Assembly (NCBI GenBank): GCA_951812525.1
Contig: OX638316.1
Location: 3,776,506 to 3,840,505 of the forward strand
From: an uncultured Poribacteria bacterium
Lineage (GTDB): Bacteria; Poribacteria; WGA-4E; WGA-3G
Reading direction: 5' to 3'
DNA length: 64,000 nucleotides
Shown here: piece by piece, positions 1-7,397 of the stretch
Layout: the number at the start of each line of letters is the position of its first letter
How positions within the stretch are numbered: position 1 is the stretch's first letter
The notes under the pieces: generated by a model
Seen by the model: the letters and a program-made list of their open reading frames with translations, nothing else
What the model was told of the DNA's origin: nothing
Database searches by the model: none
Made by a program: the position numbers and the translations under genes

Positions 1-198
1 TTGATTCTTCAGATATTCAACAATATACTTTTTGACTCTGCTTTCTTCTAGTATTCGCTGAACTGCTTCGTCAAGGGTTTTATCTTCGTATATTTCGGAA
101 GCGTACATCACATTCTGGCTTAATTCGCGTGCGGTCATTTTGACGACATAGTAGTCCCATGTACCCATTCGTGAACGTAAAGCCGGGTAAATATTCAT
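1..198 (-). CDS. DndB/DGQHR-family protein, N-terminus only (cut by window edge)
   Basis: This gene runs off the left edge, so only the first 66 codons are visible. The start ATG at 198 is preceded by GGAGAG at a good distance. The N-terminus PALRSRMGTWDYYVVKM followed by a YEDKTLDEAVQR segment matches, from memory, the beginning of DGQHR-domain proteins of the DndB family. DndB proteins accompany DNA phosphorothioation genes and in Dnd systems act as regulators. The DGQHR motif itself would lie left of position 1 and is not seen. It is the last visible gene of the minus-strand cluster, 73 bases after the DUF262-HNH gene. The family call is fairly likely; its role here is inferred from context. 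Confidence 0.6.
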   Translation of the reverse strand, partial: MNIYPALRSRMGTWDYYVVKMTARELSQNVMYASEIYEDKTLDEAVQRILEESRVKKYIVEYLKNQ

Positions 199-271
199 AA
201 GCGTTACTCTCCGTTGTTTATAGTAGTCTTTTAGTTGTCACATCAGAAAATTGATGTGTTTAAAATCAGTA

Positions 272-1519
272 TTAATGTGCGCCTTTACGAGCATTACATT
301 CCCTACAAAGTGTTTGAACATTATCAAGTGTTGTTCGCCCACCTCTACTATGAGGAATTATATGGTCAGCTTGCATTTCTTCAAATCCAATTTTGTTTTT
401 ACACACTTGACAGGTTTCATTGTCCCGGCGCCAAATCACTTTTCGCTCGTCTTGAGTAAAAGAGCGTTGAAGGTCTTTTGGTGTCAAATTTTGAGTGTCT
501 TTGATAAATCGTCTTATGTACACTTGATGACGGGTTTCAATATTTGGTTTTGTGCCTCCTGAACGAATAAATGCATCGATATAATCATATAAATCTCTAT
601 CCCAGCAATCTTTACCTGAAGAAAGCAATTCACTAGGATCAGATATAGCTGCCCGTCTATCTATCTCAAAGGCGACGTAAAAGTCAGCAAAATCGGCTTC
701 ACGATCTCTAATAACGTATAGCTCATCCATTTTTGAAATCAGCAAATACAAATCTACGAAGCCCCACTTAATATCCATTTCTGGAGGACGATCTTCCAAA
801 ACTTTTTCCAAATATTTCAGAAGACGTCTAACTTTTTTCGCAACTTGACTGTTGTGATCGAAATTTTGGTTGTTTCTGTACATTTTTGTTAGACTTGGAG
901 CTTTGACATCTGTTGGTCCTTGCGCAATTTCCAAGCAGGTCACCACTGCGGCTAAGTCGTGCCACTCAAATCTCTTTCCAGGAAAGTGAGTTAATGGAAA
1001 TACACGGTGATTTTCCCCTAGATCCGCTATAAAGTCTCGCATATTACCTGGCATAGCATTTCGTTTTTCTACGGGATTTAGTGCTATACCCTCTTGTAGT
1101 CTTAAAAAAAGATCTCGTATTTCTAAGTCTGATGCATTTTCAACTTCAACGATATTAAGTTCAAATAAAGCAAATCGATCTTGTACCTCGCTTGATAATT
1201 CAGAGAATAGCTTATCTGATAAATCTCCAAAATCAAGTATATCTTTTGATATATCCCCCAACATATATTGATTGTCGTGGAAATCCCAAATTGCATTGAG
1301 TCTTTGCTGTCCGTCAACAACTTCGTGGTCGTACTTACCATCAGTAGATGAGCGGAGATAGAATTTTGGCATATCATATTGTCGAAGTATTGAATCTATA
1401 AGTAATTGTTTTTTTGAATCACTCCAAACCGGAGTTCGCTGGTATTGTGGTTTTGGGTTTATCCGTGGTTTCCTTCTGACAACTGTTTCAATTGTCCAAG
1501 TTCTAGGTCTGGTTTTCAT
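272..1519 (-). CDS. DUF262-HNH endonuclease, compact SspE-like effector
   Basis: A 415-residue protein. The N-terminal DUF262 (ParB-like NTPase) domain carries the motif DGQQR at residues 69-73 within EVVDGQQRLNAIWDF. The C-terminus (residues 370-415) is a zinc-type HNH nuclease: CQVC, then ADHIIPHSRGG, LDNV and CRECN. SspE, the restriction effector of SspABCD-SspE phosphorothioation defence, also joins a DUF262 domain with DGQQR to a C-terminal HNH-type (DUF1524) nuclease, but is considerably longer. Here the middle is shorter and the nuclease is a classical CxxC...CxxC HNH. An upstream in-frame TTG would add six residues; I prefer the ATG at 1519, which has GGAG upstream. The gene lies 46 bases after the sspD-like gene. 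A type IV GmrSD-like restriction enzyme is the alternative. Confidence 0.8.
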   Translation of the reverse strand: MKTRPRTWTIETVVRRKPRINPKPQYQRTPVWSDSKKQLLIDSILRQYDMPKFYLRSSTDGKYDHEVVDGQQRLNAIWDFHDNQYMLGDISKDILDFGDLSDKLFSELSSEVQDRFALFELNIVEVENASDLEIRDLFLRLQEGIALNPVEKRNAMPGNMRDFIADLGENHRVFPLTHFPGKRFEWHDLAAVVTCLEIAQGPTDVKAPSLTKMYRNNQNFDHNSQVAKKVRRLLKYLEKVLEDRPPEMDIKWGFVDLYLLISKMDELYVIRDREADFADFYVAFEIDRRAAISDPSELLSSGKDCWDRDLYDYIDAFIRSGGTKPNIETRHQVYIRRFIKDTQNLTPKDLQRSFTQDERKVIWRRDNETCQVCKNKIGFEEMQADHIIPHSRGGRTTLDNVQTLCRECNARKGAH

Positions 1520-1565
1520 AAATCTAAGACACTCCAAATTATAAAAAATCTGTTCTACACAAATA

Positions 1566-2447
1566 TCACTTATGGCAAATCAAACATGGCTCCTCATCAT
1601 CTTCATCATCAAGTACCTCAGTGAGGGTTTCAGCTGCGGTAAAGATTTGCATCAGAGTTTGATTCGGTTTGGTCATTTTCTTCTCCGCTATTGCTTTTTT
1701 CTTATCTTCTATTGCTTTTTCAGTATTTGCTTTGATCTCTGCTATCCGTTCTGGTTTTGACAATTCTTCTAGGCTTTCACCCTGACACCATGTGAACAGT
1801 TCTCCAGTCTTTGAGTGTGGATTGGGTTTTTCGTATTCCTTAGCGAGTTCAAAGAGATCGGGGTGCTGCTCCAATAGCCCTACCCACTCGGATTTACGTT
1901 GGAAGAAACAGAAGTAGCACCCAGAACGCGTCCGCCAATTATAATAGTCAGGTAAACCGACACCACTTTCTTCCAGAATTCGGTAGACACCCTCTTTGGT
2001 GATGCCATCTTCTTTGAAGGGGTATTTGGGTTCAATGTTATGAAGCGAGGAGATTTTTGGAGGTTTATAGCCGACACGATCTTCGTCGGCACGGATAGCT
2101 ATGTAGTGATAAGCTCTGTCTTTGCCGACATATTCCTCAAACGGTTTAATTTTTAGGTCTACAGTACACCAGCGTACTTGCGAGGATGGAAGCAGGCCTT
2201 TGTATAATGTTAGCCAATGATCGAAATCTCGATTCTTGTTGGGGTCAGGATCCATGTTGAGACGAACAATCGGTTTGCCGAGAAATGCCTCTAACTTATT
2301 CAAAAACTCATAAGTCTCCGGCAATTCCTTACCAGTATCGGAAAAGAAGTATTCCATCTCAGGCACTCTGTCCCGCATGTAGACAGCGAGCGCAGAACTG
2401 TCTTTGCCTCCAGAGAGGCCGAGCAGATGGCGGACCTTTTGTTCCAT
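1566..2447 (-). CDS. sspD: PAPS-reductase-fold sulfur-insertion protein (SspD/DndC-like)
   Basis: A 293-residue adenine nucleotide alpha-hydrolase of the PAPS reductase family. The PP-loop SGGKDS is at residues 12-17. Cysteines at C94 (RWCT) and in GCYFC (C177, C180) are candidate Fe-S cluster ligands, as in DndC. The C-terminus ends in an extra CLICHK pair. In Dnd and Ssp systems this enzyme activates the DNA backbone phosphate with ATP and mediates sulfur transfer. AGGAGG stands just before the ATG. It sits between the SspC-like ATPase and the DUF262-HNH gene on one strand, which favours SspD over a metabolic CysH. Assignment to SspD rather than DndC rests on the DUF4007 gene next door and the absence of DndD/DndE. 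Confidence 0.82.
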   Translation of the reverse strand: MEQKVRHLLGLSGGKDSSALAVYMRDRVPEMEYFFSDTGKELPETYEFLNKLEAFLGKPIVRLNMDPDPNKNRDFDHWLTLYKGLLPSSQVRWCTVDLKIKPFEEYVGKDRAYHYIAIRADEDRVGYKPPKISSLHNIEPKYPFKEDGITKEGVYRILEESGVGLPDYYNWRTRSGCYFCFFQRKSEWVGLLEQHPDLFELAKEYEKPNPHSKTGELFTWCQGESLEELSKPERIAEIKANTEKAIEDKKKAIAEKKMTKPNQTLMQIFTAAETLTEVLDDEDDEEPCLICHK

Positions 2448-2531
2448 GCTTCCTCCTAATATTGTTTTTTATTCAAGGGAATCTATGCTTTTATTGTAGC
2501 ATAAATGTGAGAAAAAATCAAACTGCGCCTT

Positions 2532-5500
2532 TTATTTATCCTCTTGCATCAATTTTTGCGAGATTCGTGCTAAAACCGCAAGGCGGAAGTCCGGATTACT
2601 CTTTTTATCGATTTCATCAAATACCTGCTCAATTGCATGTTCCAATTTATCTGCCTGTTCTTCAGCGGTTGAAGGCAGAATAACCACCTGCTCTTGTTCA
2701 GGTTGATTGGGTCTCGTAATGCCGATCCGAATTGGCTCGCCTGCTGATGATTCAGTATGTTTCCATTTTTCATAAGACACTGCTTCAAAATGCCGAAATT
2801 TCCTTGCGAGTTGAGAAAGATTGCTCTCAAATTGTGCTTTATCCAAGTCTACCCACGATGCAGGAGATTTTTGGGCAAGGTAGGTTGCGATTGCCTCAAG
2901 CCAACTTGTGAAATCGAGTCCATCGCTACAAACGTGCATTAGAAATCCTCTGAGGTGCGTCTCAAGTGCTACCGCTAATAGTGGTTTGGATCTGGAGATC
3001 AATTCTGCTCGAGGTTCTTCCTTGGTTGATGTTAAATTGAAGGCTTTTACTAGCAGCTGCTCAATGAAATTCAACAGGACTTCGTAAGCCTGTTCTAACT
3101 CGGACAGAGCCTCTTGCAGTGTGGTGAAAAAGTCCGAAACAACCTTTGTATCTGTTGCACTTTCAATACCGAAGGCAGGGAATCCGAATGCTTCAGGCAA
3201 CTGATTAAAGAGGAGTTCGTCGGGTTCACGCGCATTCAGGACAGCTTCACGCAGATTTTTTGAATAATCATTTAATTCTGTTGTTAGCAGTGTGTATTTT
3301 GGAAGTTGTGCTATAGAGTGTATAAGCGGTGTGACGACCGTCAACAAGTCAGGGGCTTCGACAGCCTCTGATTGATTTAGGACTTGCGAAAATTTTGTAA
3401 ATAGATCGGCACGGATACCTGCTATCTGAAATCGCTTCAGTTCAAAGTTTTGTGGTGCTTTAAGAAGTCTTTCAAAGACCGGCATTGACCATTCTGGTAT
3501 GAAAGAACCATTCTCATAGAGAGCAATTTCTGTTTTATAACAGCACATCGTAGCACATAAGAGAATAGGCAGTGGCTCGCGACGCAGACCGAGCGGCGGT
3601 GCCATTAAACGTTCATAGAGTTGAAGAACAGGTCGTCGTTCGCCTTCACAAGTTTCAAGAAACGCCTCAATCGCATTCCATGTATATACTATTCTATTTT
3701 CATCATCTGGTTTGGGCGGATGGAATCCCCATACGCCTGCAACTTCGCGGTGTATTCCTGTATTCCATAAAATGGAGCGATAAATGCTCATTTCAGCCGG
3801 ATAGCGAGTGATACCGAGATTTTTTTGATTTCCGTTTTCAAGCATCGCCTGAATTAGTTTCCTCCGTGCGGTTGTTACAGCACTTGAGGTTTTCCGTCGG
3901 TTGATTAGTTCATTCCGGATGATAGGAGTCTTATTGTAGACGGTATCGCAGATTTCTGAAAGATACGCATTTCTCGTACGCTGGGAGTTAATATCTACGG
4001 GTTGTCCTTTGTGATACCACGTGCAAGTATCTTTACCGGCTCCACCAAAGATTTCTACTAACCTGTTGAATGCTGCCCGTTCTGCTTGGACCTGCTGTAC
4101 TAAGAGTTCATTTCTCGCTACTGAATCGCCTCCTAACTCGGGTGTGTTTTCGGCAACCCAACGTAAACTTGCGAGTTGAGTGACGGCATCTTGAAGTGTG
4201 CCAATAGCACGTGGAATTGCGATCAATACCTGTTGACGGTTTTTGCAGTCAATGTTGCTTGCTTTTTCAATGAGTTGCTTAAACTCGTCTATGTTTAAAG
4301 GGAGTGCGTAAAGCACAAGTCCGTCTGCATCGTTAAGAGGGACGTCCAAATTCGCGTCAAAGTTTTCAAGATCGGTATATTGAACGACAAAGTAACGCAG
4401 CGTTCCGGTTTTGAATAGATGTCGTCGTGCCACGAAAGGGCGGGTCGGTAAATAACGCTGTAGGTCTGTGGCAAGGGCAACTTTCGTGTCAATGTGCCGT
4501 TCTGCCTCGCGGAGTTTTGCCTCAATGTCAACGTCACTCCCTTGCCAAAGGGCATAAGTCTTATTGTAACGGCGATAGATAGTGATTGAGCGTTTTTTCA
4601 GAGCGTTAAGTGTTATCTTAAATTCACTATCGAAGGCTTCTGTTTTATCATATAAGGCATAACGGAGCAGCTGTTCTGAAGCTTTCAGATTTGGAATCAC
4701 TTCGCCTACAATGCTGAGGACACCTATTGTTTTAATTAATTTAACTTCCATAGCAGAGGGGTCTGCCAGTCGACTTATTGCTGATTCAATTTCTGCCCAC
4801 ATTTTGCCGTTGCGTGAAGCATACAACCGATTTCCCATATTGATATTGAGATAATCGTACAAGTTCGCAATTGAGAACATCGGCAGCACACCTCTGTTGT
4901 AATGCTGACCGGTAAGGAAATCTTGGAGTCCATGAGGTTCGCTTGAGCTGAGAAAGGCAAACAGAGAACGTTCGTTCTGCGCAAATCGACGGAAGATCGA
5001 GTCTATGACAAGAGCAACCGTCGGATGAAGTGGCAGGCAGTTCCTCATAAGTTTACTAAATTCGTCATCCGTGAGTTGGTTTGGCTTGAGATCGAATTCA
5101 ATGCGGGGAGACAAATTTGTTTCTTCGTTTTCTAAAGTCTTTCCAATAGCAGATCCAACTAAACGGAGCACCTGCTCTGTAGGTTCTACGAAGGCTATAT
5201 CTTCAAACCGTCCCTGAACTTTTGCCCACTCTTCCTGTTGTGATTTGGCTAATTTGTTCGCATATTGTTCAAAAGCTTGATGTAGAATCGTCACTAAAAG
5301 CAGTGGAGTCTGGTCACTGCGTGTAGCAAATTCAGCAAGGGTTTGCAGGACGAACACGTCGCCTTGTACAGGATGCTGTGCAGCGTATTCAAGAAATTTG
5401 CCAAGTTCGTCAATCACCAGTAACAGTCCGTGTCCACCATTTTTCTTAATAGCGCGCGTTGCCGATTCAAAAAGAGCAGTGATTTCTGATGCTTGTGGAG

Positions 5501-6014
5501 GCGTGTCGTTTGTTGCGGTTTTGAGTTGCTTTCTGATTTTCCGCTGCAGGGAACTTGAAGACGGAATCCCGAAACTCTTGAGTCCGTGTTCTAAGCCACG
5601 CAGAAGGGCAGTCGGAAGTGGTGCCCGCTCTCCAGAGATTAGCACCGGGCAGAAACCTGATGAAGATTGACCATTACCGTTTGTGTTCATAAATCGTTCG
5701 TATAATGGAATATCTCCATGTTTCAATAGTTCTAAAGCCTGTTGAGTCGTTGAAGCGTTAGGATCTCCGAGTAGCTTTGCCGAAAAGAGCGCGAAAGCCG
5801 ATTTACCCGATCCGTATGGACCTGTGAGCGACCATGCCTTTGAGGTAGTTTCATTTTCAAGTGTTGCCATGACGCGCGACAACATCTCTCGCGCCGTAAC
5901 GGTCAAAATATATCCATCTAAGGCGTTTTCTGTATAGAAATCGCGTTCCAAATGAACTGAACGCTGGAAACGCCCCTTAACATGGAAAAGATCTGACAAT
6001 CGGACGTTATCCAT
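2532..6014 (-). CDS. sspC: Large P-loop ATPase of phosphorothioation cluster (SspC-like)
   Basis: An 1160-residue P-loop ATPase. Walker A GPYGSGKS lies at residues 65-72 and Walker B LLLVIDELGK at 197-206. The long remainder has no second domain I recognise; it is mostly helical with a charged C-terminus. It overlaps the DUF4007 gene by 8 bases (6007-6014), so the two are translationally coupled. In Ssp systems the SspC ATPase works with the nickase SspB and the sulfurtransferase SspD during DNA sulfur modification. The similarity to BREX BrxC-like ATPases is only general (N-terminal P-loop and length); no BREX methylase or phosphatase gene is present. GAGAGGT precedes the ATG. Confidence 0.72.
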   Translation of the reverse strand: MDNVRLSDLFHVKGRFQRSVHLERDFYTENALDGYILTVTAREMLSRVMATLENETTSKAWSLTGPYGSGKSAFALFSAKLLGDPNASTTQQALELLKHGDIPLYERFMNTNGNGQSSSGFCPVLISGERAPLPTALLRGLEHGLKSFGIPSSSSLQRKIRKQLKTATNDTPPQASEITALFESATRAIKKNGGHGLLLVIDELGKFLEYAAQHPVQGDVFVLQTLAEFATRSDQTPLLLVTILHQAFEQYANKLAKSQQEEWAKVQGRFEDIAFVEPTEQVLRLVGSAIGKTLENEETNLSPRIEFDLKPNQLTDDEFSKLMRNCLPLHPTVALVIDSIFRRFAQNERSLFAFLSSSEPHGLQDFLTGQHYNRGVLPMFSIANLYDYLNINMGNRLYASRNGKMWAEIESAISRLADPSAMEVKLIKTIGVLSIVGEVIPNLKASEQLLRYALYDKTEAFDSEFKITLNALKKRSITIYRRYNKTYALWQGSDVDIEAKLREAERHIDTKVALATDLQRYLPTRPFVARRHLFKTGTLRYFVVQYTDLENFDANLDVPLNDADGLVLYALPLNIDEFKQLIEKASNIDCKNRQQVLIAIPRAIGTLQDAVTQLASLRWVAENTPELGGDSVARNELLVQQVQAERAAFNRLVEIFGGAGKDTCTWYHKGQPVDINSQRTRNAYLSEICDTVYNKTPIIRNELINRRKTSSAVTTARRKLIQAMLENGNQKNLGITRYPAEMSIYRSILWNTGIHREVAGVWGFHPPKPDDENRIVYTWNAIEAFLETCEGERRPVLQLYERLMAPPLGLRREPLPILLCATMCCYKTEIALYENGSFIPEWSMPVFERLLKAPQNFELKRFQIAGIRADLFTKFSQVLNQSEAVEAPDLLTVVTPLIHSIAQLPKYTLLTTELNDYSKNLREAVLNAREPDELLFNQLPEAFGFPAFGIESATDTKVVSDFFTTLQEALSELEQAYEVLLNFIEQLLVKAFNLTSTKEEPRAELISRSKPLLAVALETHLRGFLMHVCSDGLDFTSWLEAIATYLAQKSPASWVDLDKAQFESNLSQLARKFRHFEAVSYEKWKHTESSAGEPIRIGITRPNQPEQEQVVILPSTAEEQADKLEHAIEQVFDEIDKKSNPDFRLAVLARISQKLMQEDK

Positions 6015-6951
6015 AATACCTCTCTAAAAGTTCCATCGGGTTTAAATCGCTCCGTCGATAAACCTGTTTTAAACCTTCGCTTTCACCGTATTGCAATGCG
6101 CTGTTGGTGAGTTTTTCAAGGGATTCGAGATACATAGCCATTGTGTCTTCGTCTAATCTAAAAATTCGTCCAGGACTTAACGGTGCGTACATCAATTCTG
6201 AGAACGGTAATGTATCTTTTTCATAGAAACGAGCAATCCAGAACGCCACCAGTGTTGCTGCAAAGATTTCAATGGGTAGTGTCTCTTTTTCACCTCTCTG
6301 AAATTCATACCCCTCGCCATCTGGCAATTCGATGATTAAATTGAGTTCAACAAGTGGACAATCAAATGTCTCTTCAGCTACGGCTGCATTAGAGTGATAG
6401 CGTGAATGGCAATAGGTTCGGATAAAGCAGTTGACATCCCGTTGAAGCGTGTTGGTGGAGACAGGTCGCATGGACTCTTTCTGCTGCCTTGCCCACTCGT
6501 ACATCCCTTCTTTGAATGTAGATTGTGTAAATTGATTCCTCTGTAAAATATTAAACGCCCAATACCATGCTGTTGCTTGATTGATATTGGTAGCGATTTG
6601 CCAATGAATCAGCCACAAAGTGGCAGGATCATCAAGGTACGGATCAAATCCATCTTTATTGTCAAAAATAGTTTTGCCGAATTCTGTTGGAACAAATCTG
6701 CCGCGTTGTTTGGTATCTGCTCTGATCAGGTCCGATACTTGGCACCAATGTCGGATAGAAGCAACCATATTTTTCCCAACCCCTAAGGTAACAGAAGCAT
6801 GTTCTGATGAAAATACAGTCGGATCTTCTGTGACAGCATCAACCCCTTTTTTCAGCCATGTATACCGAAATGGAAAGGTCTGATGTCCTGAGAAGGAGGG
6901 ACTCACCAAATATGGTGAAGTTGTATGTTCGGCGATTAGAAAATTCTCCAT
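6007..6951 (-). CDS. sspB: DUF4007-family protein (SspB-like DNA nickase)
   Basis: A 314-residue protein of family DUF4007, recognised by FSGHQTFPFRYTWLKKG near the N-terminus and LGVGKNMVASIRHWC about 35 residues later. From established work on SspABCD, the DUF4007 protein SspB nicks DNA during phosphorothioate installation. The open frame extends upstream to 7119, but that leader is hydrophobic and unlike the family. The ATG at 6951 gives the expected N-terminus and has a TATAAT box 7 bases upstream, which places the likely transcription start on or next to the ATG. It is the first gene of the cluster and overlaps the ATPase gene by 8 bases. Confidence 0.78.
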   Translation of the reverse strand: MENFLIAEHTTSPYLVSPSFSGHQTFPFRYTWLKKGVDAVTEDPTVFSSEHASVTLGVGKNMVASIRHWCQVSDLIRADTKQRGRFVPTEFGKTIFDNKDGFDPYLDDPATLWLIHWQIATNINQATAWYWAFNILQRNQFTQSTFKEGMYEWARQQKESMRPVSTNTLQRDVNCFIRTYCHSRYHSNAAVAEETFDCPLVELNLIIELPDGEGYEFQRGEKETLPIEIFAATLVAFWIARFYEKDTLPFSELMYAPLSPGRIFRLDEDTMAMYLESLEKLTNSALQYGESEGLKQVYRRSDLNPMELLERYYG

Positions 6952-6958
6952 ACAACTT

Positions 6959-6987
6959 ATTATACGATAAATAGTAGAAGAACGCAA
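6959..6987 (-). promoter_or_regulatory. Putative sigma70 promoter of the Ssp-like operon, leaderless
   Basis: On the minus strand TTGCGT (6987-6982), 17 bases and TATAAT (6964-6959) are followed by only 7 bases before the ATG at 6951. The -10 box is perfect; the -35 box matches only in its TTG. Transcription would begin at or beside the start codon, so the message would be leaderless. Confidence 0.5.
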
Positions 6988-7397
6988 CACAATTTTACAG
7001 AAAAAGTTACGAACATTTACTTTCCATTTTTTACCGCAATTTTGAACGATTAAAACCAGTAGAAAGGATTCATTCAAGCACAAGAAAAAATTCGATAATC
7101 CTGCAAAGAGCAGCCTCAATTAGAAAGGCACATTATCCTGAAAATCTTCAAATCCTGTAAATCCTGATTCAGACGAATTATAGTTGTTGGTTAACCGAGA
7201 AGCGGGAACCTCTTTTAATTTGATTCACGGAGAAGAGGATTTTTCAACGTTGTGAACCCGCGTGATACCTATGCTGAGAAAACGCTCCGTGAAGCCTCCG
7301 TGAATTGCGCTGAAAATCGACGACAAAAGTACTTCTTGAAGGCGCGCTGTGGGTTGCAGCCATATTCCAACGAGAAATGCATAAACGAACTTAAACG
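6988..7397. other. Intergenic region between SspB-like and TIR genes
   Basis: About 410 bases without a convincing gene. The frame open from 6951 to 7119 is an unlikely extension of the DUF4007 gene. The region contains one copy of the AAATCCTG/ATTCAGAC repeat (listed separately) and a stretch around 7220-7320 with two TCCGTGAA words. I see no RNA gene. Confidence 0.5.
7133..7174 (+). repeat. AAATCCTG / ATTCAGAC interspersed repeat, copy 1
   Basis: Several ATCCTG words spaced about 8 bases apart, ending in TCCTGATTCAGAC. The same ending occurs near 11190 and 24150, and as TCCTAATTCAGAC near 16215, always in this orientation and between genes. Confidence 0.65.

Noticed and set aside
2532-6014. 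BREX system (BrxC-like ATPase)
   Set aside because: No PglX methylase, PglZ phosphatase or BrxA/B genes are present; the DUF4007 and PP-loop neighbours fit Ssp better.
6952-7119. N-terminal extension of the DUF4007 protein
   Set aside because: The extra 56 residues are unlike the family and the -10 box lies inside them, next to the ATG at 6951.
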